Shown: piece by piece, positions 1-6,821 of the stretch
Numbering within the stretch: the stretch's first letter is position 1
How the letters are laid out: each line of letters starts with the position of its first letter
DNA from: Ignavibacteriaceae bacterium
Lineage (GTDB): Bacteria; Bacteroidota; Ignavibacteria; Ignavibacteriales; Ignavibacteriaceae
DNA length: 7,059 bases
Reading direction: 5' to 3'
NCBI GenBank assembly: GCA_025449775.1
Contig: JANWIS010000061.1
Coordinates: 1 to 7,059 of the forward strand
Translations under genes and position numbers: made by a program
Notes under the pieces: generated by a model
What the model was told of the DNA's origin: nothing
Database searches by the model: none
The model's input: the letters and a program-made list of their open reading frames with translations, nothing else

Positions 1-1376
1 GCCATCTTTTTTGTTAACGTTGTAACAAGTATTCTTTCGTTTTTGTTTACACGTGTTCTTATCTCGTCTATCAAGTCATCAATCTGTCCTTTGATTGGAC
101 GAACTTCAATTTCAGGATCCAGCAATCCCGTTGGACGAATAATTTGTTCTACAATAACACCACCACTCATTTCGAGTTCATAATCACCCGGAGTTGCGCT
201 GACAAAAATTACCTGGCTGAGCATTTCACTAAATTCTTCATACTTCATTGGTCTGTTATCAAGTGCAGATGGAAGCCTGAATCCATGTTCAACTAAAGTT
301 TGTTTTCTGCTTCGATCTCCGTTATACATTCCTCTAATCTGCGGAACAGTTGCGTGCGATTCATCTATGACTAAAAGAAAATCATCAGGAAAATAATCGA
401 ATAGGTTGAATGGACGTGAACCCGGTGCTCTTCCATCCATATGACGCGAATAATTTTCTATTCCTGAACAGTAACCGATTTCTTTCATCATTTCTATGTC
501 AAACTTTGTTCTTTGTTCGAGACGTTGAGCTTCAAGGTATTTTTCATGAGTCCGGAATTCTCCAAGTCTCTCTGAAAGTTCAAGTTCAATATTGTGAATT
601 GCTTTTTGCATCTTGTCTCGGTCAGTAACAAAATATTTTGCAGGATAGATCGGAGCCGAATCAACTTCCCGGATAATGTTTCCGGTAACTGAATCTATAA
701 TGGAAATTCTCTCAACATCATTATCCCAAAGTTCTACCCTGATAGCCTCTTCATTCTGATAAGCAGGAATTATTTCTATTACATCTCCACGAGCTCGAAA
801 AGTTCCTCTTCCGAATTCCGCATCATTTCTTACAAAATGAATATCAACAAGGTCTCTGAGAAATTTTTTTCTGTCAAGCTTTTCTCCCTTCTTTACAAAA
901 ATTATCTGTTTCGCATATTCTTCAGGAGCACCAATACCATAAATACAGCTTACACTGGCAACAACTATTACATCACTTCTTCCTTCAATAAGCGAGGTTG
1001 TTGCTTTAAGCCTCAATCGGTCAATTTCTTCATTAATAGAAAAATCTTTTTCGATATAAAGATCGCTTGATACAACGTAAGCTTCAGGCTGATAATAATC
1101 ATAATAGCTTATAAAAAATTCTACAGCATTTTCAGGAAAGAAGGCTTTAAATTCAGAGTAGAGCTGAGCAGCAAGAGTTTTATTGTGAGAAATTATTAAT
1201 GTAGGCTTATCTACTTGTTCAATGACATTGGAAATTGTAAAAGTTTTTCCGCTTCCGGTTACACCAAGAAGCGTTTGAAATTTATCACCGTTGTTTAAAC
1301 AATCGACGAGTTGTTTAATTGCTTGTGGTTGATCGCCGGCCGGTTTATAATTTGAAACAAGCTTGAATTTATTCAT
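1..1376 (-). CDS. uvrB: UvrABC excinuclease subunit B, C-terminal part beyond window
   Basis: UvrB is the damage-verifying helicase-like subunit of bacterial nucleotide excision repair. It is loaded by UvrA, opens the DNA around the lesion and recruits UvrC for incision. Translation from the ATG at 1376-1374 gives 458 uninterrupted codons starting MNKFKLVSNYKPAGDQPQA, the usual UvrB N-terminus. Walker A GVTGSGKT is at residues 38-45. The aromatic beta-hairpin YYDYYQPEA, which is inserted between the DNA strands, is at 91-99. The helicase motif II variant DESH is at 338-341. The readable part ends in TTLTKKM (452-458), the start of the second helicase domain. The family is usually about 660-680 residues, so the later helicase motifs and the C-terminal UvrC-binding UVR motif lie outside the window. 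The start follows the stop of the CcmE-like gene by only 3 bp with no obvious Shine-Dalgarno sequence, which suggests co-transcription. No frameshift or missing key residue is seen. Confidence 0.97.
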   Translation of the reverse strand, partial: MNKFKLVSNYKPAGDQPQAIKQLVDCLNNGDKFQTLLGVTGSGKTFTISNVIEQVDKPTLIISHNKTLAAQLYSEFKAFFPENAVEFFISYYDYYQPEAYVVSSDLYIEKDFSINEEIDRLRLKATTSLIEGRSDVIVVASVSCIYGIGAPEEYAKQIIFVKKGEKLDRKKFLRDLVDIHFVRNDAEFGRGTFRARGDVIEIIPAYQNEEAIRVELWDNDVERISIIDSVTGNIIREVDSAPIYPAKYFVTDRDKMQKAIHNIELELSERLGEFRTHEKYLEAQRLEQRTKFDIEMMKEIGYCSGIENYSRHMDGRAPGSRPFNLFDYFPDDFLLVIDESHATVPQIRGMYNGDRSRKQTLVEHGFRLPSALDNRPMKYEEFSEMLSQVIFVSATPGDYELEMSGGVIVEQIIRPTGLLDPEIEVRPIKGQIDDLIDEIRTRVNKNERILVTTLTKKM

Positions 1377-1379
1377 GAA

Positions 1380-1724
1380 TTAGTCTATCAGAACTTCATG
1401 AGCATGAAAGCTGCTCTGGGTTAAATGCCCTCTTAGTAAAACTTCTCTTGCTGATTTAAAACCATCAGGTAATTCAAAAGTTCCGGATACTTTTACTACT
1501 CTTCCATTTTTGTCCGAAGTAAAAAAGCTGATTTCTTCGCCTTGAAGTTCTGTTCCTCTTTCGATCAAAAGTTTAACTCTTATTTCTTTTACTGCACTGT
1601 TGTTCGGATCAAAATCATCGAAAGAACCTAATCCAATTCCACCTGTGAAGTAAAATTTATATATTATAAAAACAGCTAAGAAAATCAGAGCCGGTAAAAT
1701 AAGTTTTTGTAAAATTTTCATCAT
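1380..1724 (-). CDS. Small membrane-anchored CcmE-like OB-fold protein
   Basis: A protein of 114 residues if read from the ATG at 1724-1722 (a second ATG follows directly). One hydrophobic N-terminal helix (KLILPALIFLAVFIIYKF) acts as a signal anchor. An extracytoplasmic domain follows. Its end resembles the OB-fold of the cytochrome c maturation haem chaperone CcmE: F-T-S-D, then VVKVSGTFELPDGFK, then EVLLRGHL and FHAHEVL, matching the CcmE pattern of D, V-x-G, PD-x-F, VVVEG-x-L and F-x-A-x-ILxK. The protein stops at EVLID, just where true CcmE continues into the LAKHDE segment carrying the haem-binding His. No other ccm gene is nearby, so haem delivery is unproven and only the fold is inferred. 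A longer reading from a TTG at 1754 is possible; it is directly preceded by an in-frame stop and adds 10 residues before the helix. I prefer the ATG because the anchor then starts at the N-terminus. It lies 3 bp upstream of uvrB. Confidence 0.75.
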   Translation of the reverse strand: MMKILQKLILPALIFLAVFIIYKFYFTGGIGLGSFDDFDPNNSAVKEIRVKLLIERGTELQGEEISFFTSDKNGRVVKVSGTFELPDGFKSAREVLLRGHLTQSSFHAHEVLID

Positions 1725-1789
1725 CAGTTTTTCGATTGTGGGTATTCTGTTCAATTATTGCTATAAAAACAAAGCAATATATTCAGGAC

Positions 1790-2344
1790 TTATTTAATTG
1801 CTCGCAGCTTAAAGTAAACCTCTTCGGGAGAGAAAATTCCTGCAAATAATCTTTCATACATAACAGGCTCAAGGTTTACAAAGAAATCCATCCACTTGAG
1901 TAGTTTAAAATGTGATGTAATAAATTTCTTTTCGAGTACTTCAAACTGAGCTTTGCTTTTATAATTAGTTCTATGGTTTAGTTTCCACTTCTCATAAAAT
2001 TTTAATTTTTGGTTATCGATAAATTCATAATTATCAAACGTCCTTATTGAGAACGGAATTTTATGATCTGGTTCGCCAAAATATTTTGTATTCAAAAAAA
2101 ATGGTGCATAAACAATTAATATTCCGTTAGGTCTCAATATCCTGTGGAGTTCCGTTATTGTATCATGAAAGTTGTTGAGATGTTCAAGAACATGTGAAGC
2201 ATATATTTCATCAAAAAAATTTTCTTCAAAAGGATAAGGAAATGAATTTATGTCGTGAATTATATTCCCTCCATAATCAACTATGTCAAGGTTGATGTAT
2301 CCATCTTTCAGGTCATTTCCGCATCCAAGGTTTAGTCTATTCAA
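1790..2344 (-). CDS. Class I SAM-dependent methyltransferase
   Basis: A 184-residue soluble protein with a compact Rossmann-type methyltransferase core. Motif I LNLGCGN is at residues 4-10. The acidic residue closing strand 2 is D20 in GYINLDI. The motif DEIYASHVLEHL is at 45-56, and the post-core helix and strand HRILRPNGILIV at 67-78. This arrangement is typical of the Methyltransf_11-type families that methylate small molecules, quinones or sugars. The C-terminal part (PDHKIPFSIRTF and YERLFAGIFSPEEVYFKL) resembles versions found near polysaccharide genes, but no such genes are visible, so the substrate is unknown. The start must be the TTG at 2344-2342: an in-frame stop lies three codons upstream, and the next Met (residue 152) would remove the SAM site. 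It follows the rlpA terminator and probably has its own promoter. The stop lies 65 bp from the preferred start of the CcmE-like gene, or 35 bp from the alternative TTG. Confidence 0.88.
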   Translation of the reverse strand: MNRLNLGCGNDLKDGYINLDIVDYGGNIIHDINSFPYPFEENFFDEIYASHVLEHLNNFHDTITELHRILRPNGILIVYAPFFLNTKYFGEPDHKIPFSIRTFDNYEFIDNQKLKFYEKWKLNHRTNYKSKAQFEVLEKKFITSHFKLLKWMDFFVNLEPVMYERLFAGIFSPEEVYFKLRAIK

Positions 2345-2379
2345 ATTCGGTTAAATTTATTTTAGAATTTTATGTTACT

Positions 2380-2417
2380 CAAAGTTATAGATAGAATTAA
2401 TTATAAGGAACAAAAAA
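2380..2417 (-). promoter_or_regulatory. Candidate promoter for the methyltransferase gene
   Basis: On the minus strand TATAAC (2389-2384) continues into TTTG, so the element reads as both a sigma-70 -10 box (5 of 6) and a Bacteroidota -7 box TAACTTTG (2387-2380). A TTTG lies upstream at 2414-2411, inside the T-tract of the rlpA terminator. The 23-base spacing is slightly longer than the usual Bacteroides -33/-7 spacing. Transcription would start near 2374 and leave a leader of about 30 bases. The terminator just upstream makes a separate promoter necessary, but this exact site is only a candidate. Confidence 0.35.
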
Positions 2418-2440
2418 GCCCGACCTATTTAGATCGGGCT
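2411..2440 (-). terminator. Rho-independent terminator of rlpA
   Basis: A stem of AGCCCGA (2417-2423) and TCGGGCT (2434-2440) encloses a 10-base loop. On the minus strand the GC-rich stem is followed at once by six T bases (2417-2412; the outermost also closes the stem). It begins 25 bp after the rlpA stop codon and faces the right way to end that transcript, separating rlpA from the methyltransferase/CcmE-like/uvrB run. Confidence 0.9.
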
Positions 2441-2465
2441 GTAATTAGAAAAGAAAAGAATTTTT

Positions 2466-2960
2466 TTAGTTTACCATTACATTTTGTTTATCAAAGTTTT
2501 TTAAGGTAATTTGTTCCACTTTTACCTTGGCAACTCCTTTTTCAAGAAGGCCGAGTTCAATCGCTGCACCTTTAGACAAATCCAACTCACGTCCGGCAAT
2601 ATATGGTCCCCGATCATTTATCCGAACGATAACAGATTGCCCATTTTTGGTATTCGTAATTCTTAATAAGGTTCCAAACCTTAAAGATTTATGAGCAGCT
2701 GTTAATGCCATCTGGTCATATACTTCACCATTTGCGGTCATTTTACCATGAAACCTTGGTCCGTACCATGAGGCTTTCATGGAACCACGATCGATATAGT
2801 TAATAAATGAAGTATTAATTGTGTTTTCCCTTACCGTTACAGGCACGAATTCACCAAATAGAATACGTTCAGTATCTACCGCTCCCTCACCGTTGATTAC
2901 AGTAAATCCAACTAAACCACCAATTGCTAATATTAAAAACACTCTCGATAATGACTTCAA
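2466..2960 (-). CDS. rlpA: RlpA-family septal lytic transglycosylase (double-psi beta-barrel)
   Basis: RlpA proteins are exported murein lytic transglycosylases that cut denuded glycan strands, mainly at the division septum. This 164-residue protein has a hydrophobic N-terminal segment (residues 6-22, VFLILAIGGLVGFTVIN), which acts as a signal peptide or anchor, and no lipobox Cys. The double-psi beta-barrel domain spans about residues 61-150: ASWYGPRFHGKMTANGE, AAHKSLRFGTLLRITN, VIVRINDRGPY and RELDLSKGAA. E79, H90 and D116 have the same spacing (11 and 26 residues) as the conserved Glu, His and Asp I recall for Pseudomonas RlpA. There is no C-terminal SPOR domain, so septal targeting by binding to denuded glycan is not encoded here. 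The start is a TTG: an in-frame stop lies just upstream and the next Met (61) would delete the export signal. The gene ends at its own terminator and appears monocistronic. Confidence 0.93.
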   Translation of the reverse strand: MKSLSRVFLILAIGGLVGFTVINGEGAVDTERILFGEFVPVTVRENTINTSFINYIDRGSMKASWYGPRFHGKMTANGEVYDQMALTAAHKSLRFGTLLRITNTKNGQSVIVRINDRGPYIAGRELDLSKGAAIELGLLEKGVAKVKVEQITLKNFDKQNVMVN

Positions 2961-2964
2961 AAAG

Positions 2965-2970
2965 CACCTT
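2965..2970 (-). promoter_or_regulatory. Shine-Dalgarno site fixing the rlpA TTG start
   Basis: On the minus strand AAGGTG lies 4 bases before the TTG at 2960-2958, in the context AAAAGGTGCTTTTTG. It is the clearest ribosome-binding site among the genes here and supports the non-ATG start. Confidence 0.6.
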
Positions 2971-3010
2971 TTAATAATTTAACATAGCTTTATTTACGTA
3001 TCAAAATTAA

Positions 3011-3016
3011 ATTATA
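3011..3016 (-). promoter_or_regulatory. Candidate -10 box for rlpA
   Basis: A perfect TATAAT on the minus strand. Only weak -35 resemblance (ATTGGA or TTGGAT, 15-16 bases upstream) is present. A start near 3004 would give a leader of about 44 bases containing the AAGGTG site. In AT-rich DNA a perfect -10 alone is weak evidence. Confidence 0.3.
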
Positions 3017-3040
3017 GATCAAGACCATCCAATCCAATTA

Positions 3041-3070
3041 TACATTATTACATAATAGATAAGTAATGTA
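3041..3070. repeat. Imperfect inverted repeat, 7-bp arms
   Basis: TACATTA (3041-3047) and TAATGTA (3064-3070) are perfect complements across a 16-base spacer, and a T/G mismatch then one further pair would extend the arms inward. It is all A/T apart from one pair and sits 9 bp from the stronger repeat at 3080-3100. It may be chance or part of a regulatory cluster. Confidence 0.35.
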
Positions 3071-3079
3071 TAAATTATC

Positions 3080-3100
3080 GACTTTAATAGGATTAAAGTC
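3080..3100. repeat. Perfect inverted repeat, 9-bp arms, 3-base centre
   Basis: GACTTTAAT (3080-3088) and ATTAAAGTC (3092-3100) are exact reverse complements around the centre AGG. The symmetric half-sites and 12-bp centre-to-centre spacing resemble an operator for a dimeric regulator. It lies about 120 bp upstream of the rlpA start and 295 bp upstream of the antiporter start. No T-tract follows on either strand, so it is not a terminator. Confidence 0.55.
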
Positions 3101-3312
3101 AATAAATCTCTAAATCCTTATATTTTTAACGAAAAATGAGATTTTATTACTTATTAGTTAGTGATGATTTATAAGTAGTGGCTAAAAGTTATCAATAATT
3201 TAATACTTTTAAGTAAAGTTGAAGAACATCATTGTCTTTTAGATTGGTCAATATTTCAATTGGATTTCCTTCTTCTTAACTTAAAGTCGATATTGGCTCA
3301 TTTTCTAATGGA

Positions 3313-3341
3313 TTTAGAGATGGACTTTCAAAGAGTATTAT
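3313..3341 (+). promoter_or_regulatory. Candidate sigma-70-like promoter for the antiporter gene
   Basis: TTTAGA (3313-3318, 4 of 6 to TTGACA) is followed after 17 bases by TATTAT (3336-3341, 5 of 6 to TATAAT). Transcription would begin near 3348, leaving a leader of about 48 bases before the ATG at 3396. The spacing is ideal, but the boxes are only moderate in this AT-rich DNA. Confidence 0.35.
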
Positions 3342-3395
3342 AGAGTTTTCCTTTATTCTACAAATCAGGTTGAACTAAAAAATCAGAGTATAATA

Positions 3396-5567
3396 ATGGG
3401 CAGGAAAATAACTCTTTATCTAATAATGCTTGGGGTTTTTGGCTTCTTAACATGGGGAATCCTCAAAATAGGTCAATCTCAAGAAGTAAGGGATGATGCT
3501 AAAAACTCAATCATCAATGAACAGGGAGAATCCTTCTCAAACTCATTGTTGATTGCAATTGAGAGTTTCCTCCAAAATTTTAAGCATCCTTTAGCAATTC
3601 TAATCCTCCAGATACTTACGATAATTATTGTTGCAAGAATTTTCGGTTGGTTAATGATAAAAATTGGTCAGCCAACCGTAATTGGAGAAATAATTGCTGG
3701 AATTGCGTTGGGTCCATCTTTAATTGGTGCGCTCTCCCCGGAATTTTCTGATTTTTTATTTCCTACCGAGTCATTGGTTAATCTTCATTTCCTCAGCCAG
3801 ATAGGTCTGATGCTGTTTATGTTCATAATCGGAATGGAATTGGATCTGGCAATTATAAAAAGAAAAGCTCACGATGCTTTGGTTGTCAGTCATGTTAGTA
3901 TTGTATTCCCATATTTCCTTGGAGTGTTGCTCTCATATTTTCTTTATTCAGAATTTGCACCTGACAATATTTCATTCATAGCATTCGCTCTCTTTATCGG
4001 TATAACTATGAGTATAACAGCATTTCCTGTTCTTGCACGAATTATTCAGGAACGTGACATGACAAAAAACACATTGGGTAGTCTTGTTATTACTTGTGCA
4101 GCAGTTGACGATGTAACGGCCTGGAGTTTGTTAGCAGTTGTTATTGCAATAGTTAAAGCTGGTGCAATTACAGGTGCATTGCTCACGATAGCTTTTTCAC
4201 TCGGTTATGTTTTATTTATGTTTTTTATCATCAAGCCGCTTCTCAATCTTGTTGCCGAAAGGCATTTCACCAGAGAGACGGTCAACAAACCAATTCTGGC
4301 TATAATCTTTGCGATACTTCTACTTTCATCCTATTCAACAGAAGTCATCGGAATACATGCATTGTTTGGTGCTTTCCTTGCTGGGGTGGTTATCCCTGCT
4401 AATCCTTCTTTCCGAAGCGTACTTTCGGAAAAGATTGAGGACTTAAGCCTAGTTTTTTTACTACCATTGTTTTTTGTTTTTACCGGACTCAGAACACAGA
4501 TTGGTCTACTTAATGATATTCACTTATGGTCTGTATGTTTTTTAATAATTGCAGTAGCTGTAGTTGGTAAATTTGCAGGTAGTGCTTTGGCCGCAAAGTT
4601 TGTAGGACAATCTTGGAGAGATAGTTTGGTGATTGGTGCATTAATGAATACACGAGGGTTAATGGAATTAGTAGTACTTAACATCGGGTATGATCTTGGA
4701 ATTATGACAACAGAAATATTTACAATGCTGGTTCTAATGGCGCTCATAACAACATTCATGACAGGTCCGGCAATTGATTTAATAGACTTTGTAGCCGGAA
4801 AAAAGAAAGGAAAGAAATCTGAGCCGGCAACTGAAATCGGGAATCATATTCTTATTTCATTTGGTCCGCCACAAACAGGTAGCAGGTTACTCCAGCTTGC
4901 CTATCAGATGATGGGAAAAGATTCTTATCAAAATAAAATTACTGCTTTACATTTAACCCCAAGTTCTGATATTTCTTTAAAAGAAGCTGAAACTTTTGAG
5001 AAAGAAGGTTTTGGACCAATCTTATCACAGGCAAAAAATTTTGGTATTGTTATAGAAACAAAATACAGGGCTACAAATGAAGTAAGTAATGAAATTGTAA
5101 ATGTTGCAAATGAATCTGCATACGATATAATGCTTGTTGGAAGCTCTAAACCGTTATTCTCGAGAGATGAAACAGGCGGGAAATTAAGATATTTTATGGA
5201 TGAATGTAATTGCAGTGTCGGTGTTTTAATTGATCGCGGTTTTTCCAAAATAAAAAATATACTTTTGATTTTAAATGATCAGTCGGATAAATTTTTGTTA
5301 ATGCATGCGGGTAAGTTTTTATTCAATTCCGCTGAGCAATTGAATATCATCGATAGCCGGAAGGTTTTACAAAAAAATGAACCGGTATTTGATATCACAA
5401 ATGATTCATCAAAGAAAATAACTATAGAGGGAAAAATTAATTTATCAGGATCATTTGTCAATCAATTTGATTTAATGCTTTTGAGCTTGAATGGCTGGCA
5501 GAAGCTGAAAGAAATTAATAGTGAATGGATTAGTTATGGACCTTCGGTTCTTATCATTAATAAATAA
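3396..5567 (+). CDS. CPA2/CHX-type cation:proton antiporter with C-terminal USP-like domains
   Basis: A 723-residue inner-membrane secondary transporter expected to exchange Na+ or K+ for H+. It has a first hydrophobic helix (8-24), a hydrophilic loop, and then a Na+/H+-exchanger core at about 65-465 with a dozen or so membrane segments. Family landmarks are GQPTVIGEIIAGIALGPSLIG (91-111), TMSITAFPVLARI (204-216), CAAVDDVTAW (234-243) and NTRGLMELVVLNIG (418-431). D238-D239 align with the Asp pair of electrogenic antiporters such as NapA rather than the Gln-Asp of Kef channels. There is no KTN/RCK domain. Instead, after a Lys-rich linker (469-475), two USP-like alpha/beta domains follow (about 484-615 and 618-723). 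The first ends in CSVGVLIDRGF, as in plant CHX-type exchangers; the second is more divergent. This suggests nucleotide- or stress-linked control, which is inference. The start is the ATG at 3396 with only a weak GAG upstream. The gene stands alone, and no terminator is visible in the 26 bp before the convergent gene. Confidence 0.92.
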   Translation: MGRKITLYLIMLGVFGFLTWGILKIGQSQEVRDDAKNSIINEQGESFSNSLLIAIESFLQNFKHPLAILILQILTIIIVARIFGWLMIKIGQPTVIGEIIAGIALGPSLIGALSPEFSDFLFPTESLVNLHFLSQIGLMLFMFIIGMELDLAIIKRKAHDALVVSHVSIVFPYFLGVLLSYFLYSEFAPDNISFIAFALFIGITMSITAFPVLARIIQERDMTKNTLGSLVITCAAVDDVTAWSLLAVVIAIVKAGAITGALLTIAFSLGYVLFMFFIIKPLLNLVAERHFTRETVNKPILAIIFAILLLSSYSTEVIGIHALFGAFLAGVVIPANPSFRSVLSEKIEDLSLVFLLPLFFVFTGLRTQIGLLNDIHLWSVCFLIIAVAVVGKFAGSALAAKFVGQSWRDSLVIGALMNTRGLMELVVLNIGYDLGIMTTEIFTMLVLMALITTFMTGPAIDLIDFVAGKKKGKKSEPATEIGNHILISFGPPQTGSRLLQLAYQMMGKDSYQNKITALHLTPSSDISLKEAETFEKEGFGPILSQAKNFGIVIETKYRATNEVSNEIVNVANESAYDIMLVGSSKPLFSRDETGGKLRYFMDECNCSVGVLIDRGFSKIKNILLILNDQSDKFLLMHAGKFLFNSAEQLNIIDSRKVLQKNEPVFDITNDSSKKITIEGKINLSGSFVNQFDLMLLSLNGWQKLKEINSEWISYGPSVLIINK

Positions 5568-5593
5568 AACCAGTAAAAATTCCGGAAGAATAG

Positions 5594-6724
5594 TCAGCTC
5601 AATAAAAATTTTAAGAATATCAATGCAACTATCGCCCAACCTGTTTTAACTGCGTATTTCGGAAATTTTGTTTTTAAGTATCCCCAGATTTTTGCAGCCA
5701 CAATTGTTAATAATATCAAGACTATAGTTGCAGCAATGCATTCAATAATATTTAAAGTTGAACCAATAATCGTTACAAGGTTTTTTCCTCCGAAAATCAT
5801 ACTGTAAATTATTAGGAGATGAAACCAGTAAATCAAAAGTGATTCACGACTTGCATCCAAAACAAAAGTTCGGGTTGTATTTCTCCATTTACTATAATGC
5901 CAGCAGATTGAAGCAAACACCATTATATAACCGAGTCTTTCGATAAAAAAAACGGGGTGAGGAATAATTGATTTCAGATGATCCGGAAATGGAACTGCAT
6001 AAAACAAGTGACCGGAAATAAGCATTACAATCCCGGTAATTAAAATTCTGTTTATAAATTTGTCTTCCTTTACTTTCCCGGCAGCAGAGAGAAAATATTT
6101 TGCAATGATTGCACCAGCCAGAATAAAATTTATCCACGGGAATATTGGAAAGAGAGAGCCACTCGTTTGATTAAAATAATTTGAAATAATTATAGGAAAG
6201 AAATTTGTAAAATCAGTTTTCCAAAAAACCGGCGAAAGGATCATTACAAGTAAAGCTAAAATTATTAATACATAATGATAAATTTTATCCGAATTTATCA
6301 GTAATCGAATTATAAACAGAATAGTCAGACTGACTCCAATACATTGCAAAACATCTGCAGCAAAAAATCCTTCGAGCTGTTCAGGTGTTGATCTGTTTAA
6401 TACTTTTGAAAGAGACTGATAGGGAAGATGAAGTGCATAACCAATAAAAATGATGGAAGTATATCTGCCAATTTTTTTCCAGAAGGGAAATTTTAATTTT
6501 CTCATCTCATCAAGCTTGCTGCCTGAAGAAACCTGGAATGCAAATCCGGATACAAACAGGAAGGAAGGAGCAACAAGCCCATTTATAAAAGTAAGAATAT
6601 CAAACCATCCGACTTGTTTTAATTCGGGAAGAATGAATGCATTAAACACATGCACTTCAATCATAATTATGATTGCCCATCCACGAAGAAGATCAATGAA
6701 TGTGTATCTTACTTTTTCTTTCAA
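5594..6724 (-). CDS. Multi-pass membrane acyltransferase, HGSNAT/DUF1624-like
   Basis: A 376-residue integral membrane protein with about ten hydrophobic segments. The N-terminus RYTFIDLLRGWAIIIMIEVH (6-25) matches the signature of the DUF1624/heparan-alpha-glucosaminide N-acetyltransferase superfamily, which includes YeiB-like and acyltransferase-3-like relatives: Arg, Ile-Asp-x-x-Arg-Gly in the first helix, and a His (H25) at its periplasmic end. LFVSGFAFQ (56-64) is the second conserved helix. Such proteins move acyl groups from a cytoplasmic donor across the membrane onto sugars or lipids; the acceptor here is unknown. The start is TTG at 6724-6722: the upstream frame has no ATG or GTG before a stop at 6770-6772, and the next Met (21) would cut through the signature helix. 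No clear Shine-Dalgarno sequence or promoter was found. It is convergent with the antiporter gene (26 bp between stops), and nothing suggests a shared function. Confidence 0.85.
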   Translation of the reverse strand: MKEKVRYTFIDLLRGWAIIIMIEVHVFNAFILPELKQVGWFDILTFINGLVAPSFLFVSGFAFQVSSGSKLDEMRKLKFPFWKKIGRYTSIIFIGYALHLPYQSLSKVLNRSTPEQLEGFFAADVLQCIGVSLTILFIIRLLINSDKIYHYVLIILALLVMILSPVFWKTDFTNFFPIIISNYFNQTSGSLFPIFPWINFILAGAIIAKYFLSAAGKVKEDKFINRILITGIVMLISGHLFYAVPFPDHLKSIIPHPVFFIERLGYIMVFASICWHYSKWRNTTRTFVLDASRESLLIYWFHLLIIYSMIFGGKNLVTIIGSTLNIIECIAATIVLILLTIVAAKIWGYLKTKFPKYAVKTGWAIVALIFLKFLLS

Positions 6725-6821
6725 TAGTAATTTTTCTTTACTGTTGTGAAGATAAAAATTTTCTAATGTTTATCGATTTAACTTAGTAAGATTAGTTAAT
6801 ATCACAATCATCAATGCCGGC

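Larger units (their letters stand above)
2961..3395. other. 435-bp AT-rich divergent intergenic region
   Basis: This is the only long non-coding stretch in the window, between the divergent rlpA and antiporter genes. I find no credible reading frame, tRNA or known riboswitch in it. It holds two inverted repeats (3041-3070 and 3080-3100) and weak promoter candidates at both ends. TTAAAGTC, part of the right arm of the second repeat, recurs at 3281-3288, and the inverse form GACTTTCAA occurs at 3323-3331. The rest (about 3101-3280) is featureless AT-rich DNA to my eye. Confidence 0.6.

Noticed and set aside
410..1070. Plus-strand reading frames of 72 and 77 codons within the left part
   Set aside because: They lie antisense to well-conserved uvrB sequence, carry no recognisable domain and have no ribosome-binding site. 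They are shadows of uvrB.
1380..2344. A cytochrome c maturation operon around the CcmE-like gene
   Set aside because: Neighbours are a methyltransferase and uvrB. No CcmC, CcmF or CcmH-like sequence is present, and the haem-binding His segment is absent.
3370..3394. TTGAAC followed by a perfect TATAAT just before the antiporter start
   Set aside because: The spacer is only 13 bases and the TATAAT ends 1 base before the ATG, so transcription would begin inside the coding sequence. It would only make sense with a start at the next in-frame ATG (3426), which would cut the first hydrophobic segment.
4520..5461. Three minus-strand reading frames of 60-106 codons
   Set aside because: All are antisense to the antiporter gene, whose frame is strongly supported by conserved motifs. 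Their sequences look like antisense translations with no family signature.
5568..5593. Possible bidirectional terminator between the convergent antiporter and acyltransferase genes
   Set aside because: No stem with a T-tract can be built in the 26-bp gap or just around it; the region is merely AT-rich.
5892..6749. An 81-codon minus-strand frame and a 99-codon plus-strand frame over the acyltransferase
   Set aside because: One is an alternate frame and the other antisense to the acyltransferase, which has the membrane pattern and N-terminal signature of a real protein.
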